Source: Clostridium sp. AN503 (lineage in GTDB: Bacteria > Bacillota > Clostridia > Lachnospirales > Lachnospiraceae). From it: 64,000 nucleotides of DNA. This document shows positions 17,184-26,453 of the stretch, piece after piece. A program made the translations under genes and the position numbers. The stretch lies in contig NZ_JBFDTP010000001.1 in NCBI RefSeq assembly GCF_040719375.1, positions 1,302,001 through 1,366,000 on the forward strand, read 5' to 3'. The notes beneath the pieces are model-generated. The model was not told the DNA's origin. It worked only from the letters and a program-made list of their open reading frames with translations, and ran no database searches. Position 1 is the first letter of the stretch; each line of letters begins with the position of its first letter.

Positions 17184-17258
17184 TATTATGGAATTGTGGA
17201 CGAGAGTGTCTGCGATATAGTGAGCATATGTCAAAAAGCATTGAAAAGGAGGCGGAGC

Positions 17259-18068
17259 ATGAAGATTGCTGTCTGTATCAAACAGGTCCCGGAGCGCGAG
17301 GACTGCGGTATGGACCCGGAACAGGGGGTGCTGGTGCGGGAAGGGTCCATGAGGCTGAACCCCTGCGACGGATATGCCCTGGAAACAGCGCTCAGGCTTG
17401 CGGGAGAATGCGGGGAGACCACGGCATTTACCATGGGGCCGCCGTCAGCAGAAGCGGTGCTGCGGGATGCCCTCGCCATGGGCGTGGAGAAGGCATATCT
17501 GGTCAGCGACAGCGCTTTTGCGGGAGCGGATGTGCTTGCAACTTCCTATACACTGGCGGAGGCGATCCGTCTGCATGGGCCTTTCGACGCGGTGGTCTGC
17601 GGAAAACAGACTACAGACGGAGATACCGCGCAGGTTGGAGCCGCCCTTGCCGCTTGGCTGGGGTGGGAATACTTAGGAGGCATAAAGGCGGTGAGCCTTC
17701 AGGAAAATGGAGCAGTGCGGGTGAGCCAGTTAAGGAGCGGCGGAGTCTGCGGGATGGAAACCACATTTCCGTTTGTCATGGCAGTGGAGCAGAATATCTT
17801 TACCCCGCGGATACCGACCCTTAAAATGCGCCTTCAGGCAGGAAAAAAGGACCTGGAGGTGATAAGCCTGAAACATATGCGGGACCGCTGCCCGGAGCAT
17901 TACGGGCTGAGAGGAAGCCCCACGCGGGTTGTGAGGATCTACAGTCCGGCGCGTAAGAAGCGCGGATCAGTGACACCTATGGACGGGGCGGCGGCAGCAG
18001 ATGTACTGCGGAATGTGATAAAAGAACAGTGGAAAAAAGGAGGGGCGCATGATAACATTACCGGTTGA
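17259..18068 (+). CDS. Electron transfer flavoprotein beta subunit (second pair)
   Basis: The start at 17259 (MKIAVCIKQVPE) has AGGAGG upstream and is the canonical EtfB N-terminus; the reading frame opens 21 codons earlier. Visible motifs include LNPCDGYALETALRL near residue 33 and FDAVVCGKQTTDGDTAQVG near residue 110, the ADP/FAD-binding region. The product has 269 residues. It overlaps the alpha-subunit gene by 20 bases. Confidence 0.85.
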   Translation: MKIAVCIKQVPEREDCGMDPEQGVLVREGSMRLNPCDGYALETALRLAGECGETTAFTMGPPSAEAVLRDALAMGVEKAYLVSDSAFAGADVLATSYTLAEAIRLHGPFDAVVCGKQTTDGDTAQVGAALAAWLGWEYLGGIKAVSLQENGAVRVSQLRSGGVCGMETTFPFVMAVEQNIFTPRIPTLKMRLQAGKKDLEVISLKHMRDRCPEHYGLRGSPTRVVRIYSPARKKRGSVTPMDGAAAADVLRNVIKEQWKKGGAHDNITG

Positions 18069-19266
18069 GATTGACAGCGGGCGCTGTACTGGCTGTGGGG
18101 AATGCGTCCGGGCCTGCCCGTTTGGAGCGCTTAAAATGCAGGACGGCGTCCCGGTCGTCCTTGACGGCTGCAGAGCGTGCGGAGCCTGTGAAAAAATATG
18201 CCCCGCATCTGCGGTCCGGCTTTTGGATATGGCACTGGTATCGGACGGGGAAGCAGACAAGGCAAGCGGGGCAGATGAGGATGGGGGCTGGAGCGGGATC
18301 CTGGTCTATCTTCAGACGGATGAGGACGGCAGGCTGCTCCCTGTGGCATATGAACTGGCATCTAAGGCGTCGGAGCTGGCGGGCAAAAAGGGGGAGGAGG
18401 TCTGGGGGCTGGCCGCCGCCGCAGGAATGCGGGATGATTACAGGAAGATTCCCGGGATCGGCAAATTGTTTGTGGCTTTGGGGGCGCAGTACAGCCAGTT
18501 TTCATACCGTATTTTTTCGGAGCTCATGATCCGGTGCATTTTGCGGTGCAGGCCGTCGGTGGTCCTGTTCGGCGCGACCCCGGAGGGCCGGAGCATCGCT
18601 CCTGCGGCGGCAGTATATTTCAGGACAGGACTGACGGCGGACTGTACAGAGCTTCGTATGGATGAGGATGGAAACCTGATCCAGATCAGGCCCGCTTTCG
18701 GGGGAAATGTGATGGCGGAGATCCTCACACCCCGGGCGCGGCCCCAGATGGCGACGGTAAGGCCGGGGGTCATGGCCGGGGATCATCCGGCGCTGGAGGA
18801 GCGGTATCCTGTGGAGATCCTGGAGAATCTACCCTGTGAAAGGCCGGTGAGCCGGACTGTGGAGAGGACGCCGGCAGGGAAAGGCGGTATGGCGGACGCG
18901 GAGTTCATTGTGGCAGCGGGAGGCGGCATTGCGGACCGGAAGGATATAGACAGGCTCCGGCGGTGGGCAGAGAAGAACGGGGCGGCGTTTGGGTGCAGCC
19001 GAAAACTGGTGGAGCGGGGATGGATGACGGGAGAGTGCCAGATCGGACTCAGCGGGAACAGCGTGGCCCCCAAACTTCTGATAACCTTCGGAGTGTCCGG
19101 TTCCGTTCAGTTTTTGGCGGGAATCCGGCGGGCGGAATATGTGGTGGCGGTTGACTGCTGTGAGGACGCCCCGATTTTTGGAAGGGCCAACAAGGGGATT
19201 CTGGCAGATCTCTATGATGTGCTTACTGAGCTGGAAAAGCCTGGTTCCGAAAAGTGCTGTGAATAG
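18049..19266 (+). CDS. Electron transfer flavoprotein alpha subunit with N-terminal 2x[4Fe-4S] ferredoxin domain
   Basis: This 405-residue EtfA has two ferredoxin cysteine motifs at its N-terminus, CTGCGECVRACP from Cys13 and CRACGACEKICP from about residue 43, followed by an EtfA body ending in VSGSVQFLAGIRRAEYVVAV. Ferredoxin-fused EtfA is found in bifurcating/confurcating complexes such as LctC and CarE. It suggests coupling of NADH, ferredoxin and the hydroxy-acid dehydrogenase. A plain ETF pair lies just upstream in the same operon. Confidence 0.85.
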   Translation: MITLPVEIDSGRCTGCGECVRACPFGALKMQDGVPVVLDGCRACGACEKICPASAVRLLDMALVSDGEADKASGADEDGGWSGILVYLQTDEDGRLLPVAYELASKASELAGKKGEEVWGLAAAAGMRDDYRKIPGIGKLFVALGAQYSQFSYRIFSELMIRCILRCRPSVVLFGATPEGRSIAPAAAVYFRTGLTADCTELRMDEDGNLIQIRPAFGGNVMAEILTPRARPQMATVRPGVMAGDHPALEERYPVEILENLPCERPVSRTVERTPAGKGGMADAEFIVAAGGGIADRKDIDRLRRWAEKNGAAFGCSRKLVERGWMTGECQIGLSGNSVAPKLLITFGVSGSVQFLAGIRRAEYVVAVDCCEDAPIFGRANKGILADLYDVLTELEKPGSEKCCE

Positions 19267-19279
19267 CGGAAAAGTCCTG

Positions 19280-19309
19280 TTGTGGCAGCACGGTGCAAAT
19301 TAGTATAAT
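19280..19309 (+). promoter_or_regulatory. Predicted promoter of the first GH28 gene
   Basis: TTGTGG (19280-19285) and TATAAT (19304-19309) are 18 bases apart in the gap after the ETF operon; the gene starts at 19377 after AAAGGAGCAG. The -35 element is weak, so an activator such as the response regulator at 25613 may be needed. Confidence 0.45.
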
Positions 19310-19376
19310 GAGATCAGATAAGGAGCGCGCGGTCCTTACAAATGGATGAACTGATTATACTAAAGGAGCAGGTATT

Positions 19377-21659
19377 ATGATCAAGAAAATGTGGGGGATT
19401 TCCCTGGCGGGAGTATTAGCTATGGGGCTTACGGCATGCAGCGGCAGCCAGGAAGCAGCAGATACACAGCCGTCCCAAACGGCGGTGGAGACAACAAAAG
19501 AGACAGAAACAGAGACACAGGCAGAGACAAAAGCCCAGGAGGAAACCGGTGACGGCGGCATGACTTGGGATATGGCAGAGGAGATACTGACCCATATCAG
19601 TGACCCGGAGTTCCCGGATCTTACAGTAAGCGTGTTAGATTACGGCGCGACTGCGGATGACGGAAAGCTGGATACGGAAGCGATCCAGAAAGCCATTGAC
19701 GAGGTGTCTAAAAAGGGCGGCGGCAAGGTCGTGATTCCAAAAGGAGTCTACGACACAGGGGCAATCACTTTAAAGGACAATGTAAACCTGTGCCTGGAGG
19801 ACAAGGAGACGAAGCTCCAGTTCACCCAGGAGATCAACCATGACAATTACCCGCTGGTCTATTCCCACTGGGAAGGACAGCCCATGTACAATTACAGCGC
19901 ATTTATCTACGCAAAGGACGCTGTCAATATCGCCCTGACCGGCGAGGGGACCTTAGACGGACAGGCCGGGGACGGCACTCCCTGGTGCTGGATGTCCAGG
20001 GACTATATGACGGATTATCAGGATGAGGACCGCACGGCCCTTATTAATATGAACAACAACCGCGTGCCCATAGAAGAGCGTGTCTTTGGCGAGGGACATT
20101 TTTTGCGTCCCAATTTCATCCAGGTGATCGGATGTGAAAATGTGCTGGTGGAAGGTGTCACACTGCTGCGCTCCCCCATGTGGGAGGTCAACCCGGTGCT
20201 CTGTACCAATGTGACCGTAAGAGGCATCCATATCAGCACCAAGGCTGCCAACAACGACGGTATCGATCCGGAGAGCAGCAATTATGTGCTGATCGAGGAT
20301 AACTACTTCGATACCGGGGATGACTGTATCGCCATCAAATCCGGACGGAATGCAGACGGGCGTGCAACCAACACCCCTTCCCAGAATATCATTATCCGCA
20401 ACAATATATTTGCGGACGGCCATGGCGGCATAACCATCGGCAGTGAGGTCAGCGGCGGCGTGAACAATGTATTTGCGGACAACAACCAGTTCAACAGCCC
20501 CAATCTTAAGTATGCGCTCCGGTTCAAGACCAATGCGGTGCGCGGCGGCGTCATTGAGAATATTTACTTAAGGAATACCACCATCCAGTCCGTTTCCGAC
20601 GCAGTGGTCCATGCGACCATGCTGTATGAGGAAGGCAGGCATGGGGACTATATGCCTCAGTTCAAGAACATAACCATTGAAAACTTAAAGAGCACCGGCG
20701 GGGACTTCGGCATTTTCGTGGAAGCCTTTGAGGATGTGCCTGTAACCGGCCTGGTCATGCGCAATGTGGAATTAAATGAAGTGGAGAATCCTCTGCGTGC
20801 GGTAAACTGGGAAGATCCGGTCCTCGAAAATGTCGTGATCAACGGCATGAAATATCCGGCGCCCTCCGACACAAGGATGGACGGCATCCCGTCGGCAGGC
20901 AGCGTGGTAAAGGCAGACGCGATCCTCCTCGGCGGAGATCCGGCCAGCCTTGATTATACCTGGCAGGTGGCGGACGAGAAGGACGGGACCTATGAAACGA
21001 CAGGCCAGGGCCAGGAGTGGACTGTGCCGGATGGTCTGGAAGGGAAATATCTGAAGGTAACGGCCTCTGATGAAAATGGAAACCAGAACACCAGCATTGC
21101 CTATACCATTCTTTCGAATGGGCCGGTATGCGGAGTGGAGGCAGGGGACGCGCTCGGCGACAGTGTGAGAAGGCTGGCGGCCAAAGGGCTTTTGGACCCC
21201 TCGGAAACGGTGGACCTGGAAAAAGAAGTGACCCGGTATGATGTTGCCAAAATGCTGGCTGGTATGTGGAACTTGACACAGCCAAAGGGAGATGTGGAGT
21301 TAAAAGACCTGACGGCTCAGGATGAGCAGTATAACATAGCCGCCGCCGTGATCGAAAAGGGCATGATGGATCTGAAGGACGGGGCTTTTGCACCGGAAGA
21401 TCCGGTCACCAGGCAGGAGCTGGCCGACATTGCCATCAAGAGCTGCGGCGCGCCTTATGATGAGACCACGTTCTGGGCAACGCCAACCTATGATGACCTG
21501 GACGAGATCGATGTGTATTACCACACCAATGTGGCAACTTGTGATGATTTCGGATTCATGAAGGCAGCCGGGGGTAATACCTTTGCACCGAAAAAGAATG
21601 CGGACTTCGCCATTGTCATTGAGGTGCTGGATAAAGTGGCGGTGTACGCCAGAAGATAA
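19377..21659 (+). CDS. GH28 polygalacturonase-like lipoprotein with C-terminal SLH-like region
   Basis: This 760-residue secreted lipoprotein has lipobox LTAC (Cys21) and a Thr/Glu-rich linker to about residue 60. The GH28 right-handed beta-helix follows, to about residue 500. All catalytic elements are present: NNDG with Asp294, GDDC with Asp315-Asp316, GHGG with His349, and RFK at 382-384. An Ig-like segment and SLH-like repeats (RYDVAKMLAGMW, TRQELADIAIKSC) follow. It probably removes galacturonate from pectin at the cell surface; the products would feed hexuronate metabolism. Confidence 0.85.
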   Translation: MIKKMWGISLAGVLAMGLTACSGSQEAADTQPSQTAVETTKETETETQAETKAQEETGDGGMTWDMAEEILTHISDPEFPDLTVSVLDYGATADDGKLDTEAIQKAIDEVSKKGGGKVVIPKGVYDTGAITLKDNVNLCLEDKETKLQFTQEINHDNYPLVYSHWEGQPMYNYSAFIYAKDAVNIALTGEGTLDGQAGDGTPWCWMSRDYMTDYQDEDRTALINMNNNRVPIEERVFGEGHFLRPNFIQVIGCENVLVEGVTLLRSPMWEVNPVLCTNVTVRGIHISTKAANNDGIDPESSNYVLIEDNYFDTGDDCIAIKSGRNADGRATNTPSQNIIIRNNIFADGHGGITIGSEVSGGVNNVFADNNQFNSPNLKYALRFKTNAVRGGVIENIYLRNTTIQSVSDAVVHATMLYEEGRHGDYMPQFKNITIENLKSTGGDFGIFVEAFEDVPVTGLVMRNVELNEVENPLRAVNWEDPVLENVVINGMKYPAPSDTRMDGIPSAGSVVKADAILLGGDPASLDYTWQVADEKDGTYETTGQGQEWTVPDGLEGKYLKVTASDENGNQNTSIAYTILSNGPVCGVEAGDALGDSVRRLAAKGLLDPSETVDLEKEVTRYDVAKMLAGMWNLTQPKGDVELKDLTAQDEQYNIAAAVIEKGMMDLKDGAFAPEDPVTRQELADIAIKSCGAPYDETTFWATPTYDDLDEIDVYYHTNVATCDDFGFMKAAGGNTFAPKKNADFAIVIEVLDKVAVYARR

Positions 21660-21678
21660 CAGATTCTGTTGAAATGGG

Positions 21679-21776
21679 ACCGCCGGAAATCCTTACCTGG
21701 ATACTCCGGCGGCTTTTCCGCTTGAACTACCGCATTTTAAAGCGGCGGCGCAGGGGACTGGGAAGTTCAAGCTTTT
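21679..21776 (+). terminator. Tandem terminator hairpins
   Basis: CCGCCGGA/TCCGGCGG followed by CTTTTCC ends near 21718. A second perfect hairpin, GCTTGAACT (21720-21728) with AGTTCAAGC (21764-21772), is followed by TTTT. They separate the two GH28 genes, so the second likely has its own promoter between about 21777 and 21840. Confidence 0.65.
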
Positions 21777-21849
21777 CCCGTATTGACGGGAGTCCGGAGA
21801 GTGAATACAATAGAAATCAATTAACATAAATGGAAAAGGGATCGGGCTT

Positions 21850-24141
21850 ATGATGAGAAACAGGACAGGGCTTTTGGCTGCGGCGGCTATGGCATTGCTG
21901 CTTTCCGCCTGTGGGGCAGGCAATGCGGATGAGGCTGCGGACCGTGCGGGGACCCAGGGCGAAGTTGGTTCCGGGATATTTTCGGAGGGAAATACCGAGC
22001 GCTATAGCGGGGATACCCAGGATGTTGGGGAGACGGCGAGTGGAAGTCTTACCGTGTCCGGCAGCCGGCAGCCGGGAACGCCTCTAAGCTGGGAGACGGC
22101 AGAAGCCATATTGGAGAAGATCCACGACCCGGTATTCCCGGATCTCAAGGTAGACGTGACGGATTATGGCGCTGTCCCGGATGACGGAGGTTTGGATACA
22201 AAGGCGATCCAGGCGGCGATAGACCAGGTCAGCTCCCAAGGGGGTGGCATGGTGGTGGTGCCGGAGGGAGTCTTTGATACAGGGGCCATTGTGCTGAAGG
22301 AAAATGTCAACCTGCACCTGGAATCAGAGAACACGGTCCTTTGCTTTACCCGGGAGATCATCCCCGAGAATTATCCGCTGGTACTGTCATATTATGAAGG
22401 CTCCCCCTGCTACAACTGGAGCCCGTTGATCTATGCCTATGAGCAGGACAATATAGCCGTGACCGGCAAAGGGCGCCTGGATGGGCAGGCGGATCAGGAT
22501 ACCTGGTGGAGCTGGTATGGGGATACCTATATCGGCCAGGATTATACAAGGCCCTCCTCCTCTGACGTGGGGATCCTGCGCCGCATGACAGACGATGGCG
22601 TGGAAGTCAGGAAACGGGTCTTTGGCGAGGGGCATTTCCTGCGTCCCAATTTTATTCAGGTGATTGGCTGTGATAATGTGCTGGTAGAGGGGATCACCAT
22701 TAAAAATTCTCCTATGTGGGGGGTAAATCCCGTCCTGTGCACCAATGTAACGGTGCGGGGTATCGAAGTCATTGGAAAATTCAATAATAATGATGGCTGT
22801 AACCCGGAAAACTGCAGTTATGTGCTGATCGAGGACTGCAGGTTCTTTGTGGGAGGCGACGGAGTAGCCGTTAAATCTGGGCGCAACCGGGATGGCTGGG
22901 AGCTTAAGGAGATGGGACGGCCCGCAGAGAACATGGTGATCCGTGGAAATGAGTTTGCCGAAGGCGCCAGCGGGATCGCGTTTGGCAGCGAGATGAGCGG
23001 GGATATCCGGGAGATCTATGCGGACGACAACCGGTTTGGGACCCAGTCCCTGGACTATGCCGTCCGTTTCAAATCCAATGCAGCCAGGGGAGGCGTGGTG
23101 GAGCGGGTTTATATCCGCGGTTCCCGGGCTTCCAATATCCGGTATGTGCCTATTCACGCCACCATGCTTTACGATGAAGGCTGGCTGGGAAGCTACCTGC
23201 CGGAGTACCGGGATATCAGGATTGAGGATTTTACAGCCAGCGGCGGCGTCTATGGTATTTTCATGGAGAGCTTTGACCAGGCCCCCATTACCGGATTAGA
23301 GCTGGTGGATGTGGATATCCGGGATGTGGATCATGAGGTCAGGATCCGGAACTGGAAGGAACCGGTCCTTGAGCGGGTGAGCATCAATGGACATACATAC
23401 CCGCGCCCGGTGGATATCAGGGCCGAGGGAAGCTTTATGGCAGGAGAAACCGTCCGTGCCGCAGGAGAACTGCCGGGCGGGGACATAGACGGGCTGACTT
23501 ATGAATGGAGCCTTATGGCGGAGCTGGGAGCCGGAGCTGTCCGGTCAGAGTCAGAATCCGCTGTTTGTGCAGGCAGGAGCAGCCTGCTCAGGATCACGGA
23601 TGATATGGAAGGAAAGTATCTGGTGCTGACAGCCAGGGATCCTGTGGGAAACGAGGCGTCCAGCATGGCGTACCGGATCCTGACAAAGGACGAAACGGGG
23701 CGTTTTGGGGATAAAGCTGTTCAAGCGGCATTATCCAGGGGATATGTGGACGACGGCTGGCTGTCGCTGGATAAATCGGTCACAAAGAAGGAGTGCAAAA
23801 GAATCCTGACCGGTTTCTGGGGGCGGGAGGCCGGGAAGATCCTTCAGATCCTTGAGGAGCAGGGAATCCGGATGGATACGGAGGAAATGGTTGCCAGGGA
23901 TGAGATGGGGCGGATCGCCCTTCTGGCCTGTGGGATCCCATACGAAGAACTGATGATCGTGCGTCCTGATTATAAGGATGCGGGGGATATCCGGCCGGAC
24001 TGCCGTTCCAGCGTGGGGGTCAGCTCCTATCTGGGCTTTGTGAGAGCAAAGGACGGAGAATACTACCGGCCGGAAGACCTGCTCACACAGCAGGAGCTGA
24101 TCGAATGTGTGATGGCCATCTCTGAATTTAACCGCAGATAA
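21850..24141 (+). CDS. GH28-like lipoprotein with degenerate catalytic site
   Basis: This 763-residue paralogue of the preceding gene has the same layout: lipobox LSAC, low-complexity linker, GH28 beta-helix and an SLH-like tail. The catalytic residues are changed. Asp315 of NNDG and the RFK at 406-408 remain, but the paired aspartates are now Gly336-Asp337 (GGDG) and the GHG histidine is Ala373 (GASG). It is therefore probably inactive as a normal inverting polygalacturonase, serving as a binding protein or sensor component, or it has a different substrate. It is followed after 18 bases by a two-component system. Confidence 0.82.
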   Translation: MMRNRTGLLAAAAMALLLSACGAGNADEAADRAGTQGEVGSGIFSEGNTERYSGDTQDVGETASGSLTVSGSRQPGTPLSWETAEAILEKIHDPVFPDLKVDVTDYGAVPDDGGLDTKAIQAAIDQVSSQGGGMVVVPEGVFDTGAIVLKENVNLHLESENTVLCFTREIIPENYPLVLSYYEGSPCYNWSPLIYAYEQDNIAVTGKGRLDGQADQDTWWSWYGDTYIGQDYTRPSSSDVGILRRMTDDGVEVRKRVFGEGHFLRPNFIQVIGCDNVLVEGITIKNSPMWGVNPVLCTNVTVRGIEVIGKFNNNDGCNPENCSYVLIEDCRFFVGGDGVAVKSGRNRDGWELKEMGRPAENMVIRGNEFAEGASGIAFGSEMSGDIREIYADDNRFGTQSLDYAVRFKSNAARGGVVERVYIRGSRASNIRYVPIHATMLYDEGWLGSYLPEYRDIRIEDFTASGGVYGIFMESFDQAPITGLELVDVDIRDVDHEVRIRNWKEPVLERVSINGHTYPRPVDIRAEGSFMAGETVRAAGELPGGDIDGLTYEWSLMAELGAGAVRSESESAVCAGRSSLLRITDDMEGKYLVLTARDPVGNEASSMAYRILTKDETGRFGDKAVQAALSRGYVDDGWLSLDKSVTKKECKRILTGFWGREAGKILQILEEQGIRMDTEEMVARDEMGRIALLACGIPYEELMIVRPDYKDAGDIRPDCRSSVGVSSYLGFVRAKDGEYYRPEDLLTQQELIECVMAISEFNRR

Positions 24142-24159
24142 GAGCGATACGGGAAAGGT

Positions 24160-25632
24160 ATGGGAATGTGGGATAAAAAGGAAAAAACAGAATCAATCAA
24201 GAAAAGGGTCCTTGTATTCCTGGGGTTTATCCTGGCGGTATTCCTGCTCTCCAATCTGTATTCCATAAAAAACAGCCAGAGGTTTGAGCGGCAGTTGGAC
24301 CAGCTTGTGGAACGCTATTACACCATCAATGAATTTATATCGGTTTATAATGGCAATATGGAGATGTGGCAGCGGTATCAGCGGGACAAGGGGGAGAACA
24401 GCTGGAGCATGTTCGTTTCCTCCGGCAGCCGTCTCAAGGAGCTGCTGGCACAGATGGTCCGGGACGCGGATGAGATGTCTGAGGAAGGTTTCCTGCGGGT
24501 ACAGTCCATCCGGAACCTGTATTATCATTACGAAAGCCTGGCGAGGGCGCCTTTAGAGCCAAAGGACGAGATGAAAAGGGAGCTTCAGCTCTGGGAAATA
24601 TCGGAGCTTATGAAGCGGTATACGGAGGAGCTTCTTCAGGACAATCTTACATTTGGAAACAGGATCCATGAGGATATCCGCCATAATGTGGCTCTGGGGC
24701 AGAAAAATGCATTTCTTCTCATGGCGGCGGTGGCAGCGGTATGTATGATCTTTGGCCGGTACATCACAAAATGGCTTTTAAACCCCATTCTGGATCTGGC
24801 AGCTTTTGTGCGCCAGGTGGGGAAGGAGAATTTTGACGTGGAGGAGCTGCCGGTCAGGAGACGGGATGAGATCGGCCAGCTAAACCTTGCTGTGAACCAG
24901 ATGAAGGACAGTATGGAGTCGGTCATCACCACGCTCCACGAGAAGCAGGAGCTGACAAAGCTTTTATACGAACAGGAAATGGAGCTGGAACGGGCCAGGT
25001 TTTTAGCCCTTCAGTCCCAGATCAACCCGCATTTTCTGTTTAACACCTTAAATGTCATCAACGGGATGGCGGACATGGAAGGCGCCGGTACCACCGGAGA
25101 ACTGATCCGAAGCCTGTCCCGGCTGTTCCGCTACAGTCTGGAAAACCGTTCGGACCGGGTGCCGCTTTATCAGGAGCTGACCATGATAAAGGACTATATT
25201 TATATTGAAAAAAAACGCTTTGGAGACCGCCTGGATTATGTCCTGAAAGCGGATGTAGACTTGGAAACCTATGAGATCCCGTCCTTTACGTTGGAGCCCC
25301 TGGTAGAAAACAGCATCCGGCATGGCATTCTTGTAAGGCCGGAAGGCGGCGTGGTGGCGATTCGGATCATGGAGCGGAAGAAGGAGCTGGTGATACAGGT
25401 TCTGGATAATGGGATCGGGATGGAAAAGACACAGAGGGACAGGCTTCTTGAAGGCAGAGAACGGCAGGAGAGCAGTTCTTCCGGGATTGGCACAGGCAAT
25501 GTGTTCCGCCGCTTGAGGCTTATGTTCCCTGAGTGCCGCATCCGCCTGCTGGGCCGGAAAGGGCGGGGGACCTGTGTGGAGATCCGGATAAGTAAAAAGG
25601 AGTGCAGGCGATATGAAGATTCTGATAGCTGA
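24160..25632 (+). CDS. LytS/YesM-type sensor histidine kinase
   Basis: This 490-residue kinase has two transmembrane segments (about residues 16-33 and 183-205) around an extracellular domain of about 150 residues. A HAMP linker follows (RRRDEIGQLNLAVNQMKD). The His-kinase motif QINPHFLFNTLN places the phosphorylated histidine at His291, and there is an ATPase domain with DNGIGMEK and SSSGIGTGNV. It overlaps the response regulator gene by 20 bases. It probably senses sugars or uronic acids at the cell surface. Confidence 0.88.
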   Translation: MGMWDKKEKTESIKKRVLVFLGFILAVFLLSNLYSIKNSQRFERQLDQLVERYYTINEFISVYNGNMEMWQRYQRDKGENSWSMFVSSGSRLKELLAQMVRDADEMSEEGFLRVQSIRNLYYHYESLARAPLEPKDEMKRELQLWEISELMKRYTEELLQDNLTFGNRIHEDIRHNVALGQKNAFLLMAAVAAVCMIFGRYITKWLLNPILDLAAFVRQVGKENFDVEELPVRRRDEIGQLNLAVNQMKDSMESVITTLHEKQELTKLLYEQEMELERARFLALQSQINPHFLFNTLNVINGMADMEGAGTTGELIRSLSRLFRYSLENRSDRVPLYQELTMIKDYIYIEKKRFGDRLDYVLKADVDLETYEIPSFTLEPLVENSIRHGILVRPEGGVVAIRIMERKKELVIQVLDNGIGMEKTQRDRLLEGRERQESSSSGIGTGNVFRRLRLMFPECRIRLLGRKGRGTCVEIRISKKECRRYEDSDS

Positions 25633-26452
25633 CGATGAAATGATATCAAGAGCGGCCGTTAAGCGGATGATCCGGAATTACTGTCCCTGGGCCGGGCCGA
25701 TAGAAGAAGCGTCTAATGGGCGGGAAGCCGTTGAACGTGCGATGGAGCTGGATGCGGATGCGGTGCTTATGGATATAGAGATGCCGGAGCTGGATGGCAT
25801 GGAAGCCGGCCGGCAGATCAGGCAGTGGAAGGAAGGCTGCGTGATCATTTTCCTGACGGCCTTTGCCACATTCCAGTATGCCAAGCAGGCTATTTCCATG
25901 GGCGCCGCGGAATTTCTGGTAAAGCCTGTGGATCCCGCCGAACTGCAAAAGGTTTTGGAGCGGGCCAGGGACTGTATAGATGCGGCAGAAGATAGCAAAG
26001 GGAGTATGGCAGCAGGGAACCCCAGAGATACGGCGGAGAGCAGCAGGGATACAGCGGAGAGCAGCATATATGCGGCTGACAATGGTGTACAGGGGTCCAG
26101 AGCGGTTAAGATCACTCAGGAGGGGAAGAAATACATGGATCTCCACTATATGGATGATATCGGGGTGGATACCATGGCCCGCATGTACCAGGTCTCAGCA
26201 AACTATTTTAATAAAATGTTCAAGCAGGCTTACCATATTTCCAGCAAGGAATATCTGATCAATATCCGGGTGGAGCATGCCATGGAATATCTAAGGGACC
26301 CGGCCTTTACCATACGGGAGGCCGGAGTCATGGTAGGGTATGAGGATTCCAATTATTTTACCAGGATATTTAAAAAGAAGACGGGAATGACGCCCATAGA
26401 ATACAGAAATAAGTGTTTTTTCCAGCCGGACGGCGTACAGGGGAACGGATAA
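25613..26452 (+). CDS. Response regulator, AraC/YesN type
   Basis: The 279-residue protein has an N-terminal receiver domain with acidic pocket (ADDE) and phosphoacceptor Asp54 in VLMDIEMPELDG, and a C-terminal AraC helix-turn-helix pair (residues about 175-275; YHISSKEYLINIRVEHAMEY, VGYEDSNYFTRIFKKKTGM). A linker near residues 135-160 contains the near-repeat RDTAESS. Partner of the kinase upstream; likely targets are the GH28 genes and the hexuronate transporter. Confidence 0.88.
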   Translation: MKILIADDEMISRAAVKRMIRNYCPWAGPIEEASNGREAVERAMELDADAVLMDIEMPELDGMEAGRQIRQWKEGCVIIFLTAFATFQYAKQAISMGAAEFLVKPVDPAELQKVLERARDCIDAAEDSKGSMAAGNPRDTAESSRDTAESSIYAADNGVQGSRAVKITQEGKKYMDLHYMDDIGVDTMARMYQVSANYFNKMFKQAYHISSKEYLINIRVEHAMEYLRDPAFTIREAGVMVGYEDSNYFTRIFKKKTGMTPIEYRNKCFFQPDGVQGNG

Positions 26453-26453
26453 G

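Noticed and set aside
15966..17234. Minus-strand open frame of 422 codons over the GlcD-like gene
   Set aside because: No start signal, composition typical of antisense frames, and the plus-strand gene is well supported.
17180..17824. Plus-strand frame overlapping the second EtfB gene
   Set aside because: Gly/Arg/Cys-rich shadow frame with no family motifs; the EtfB frame is clear.
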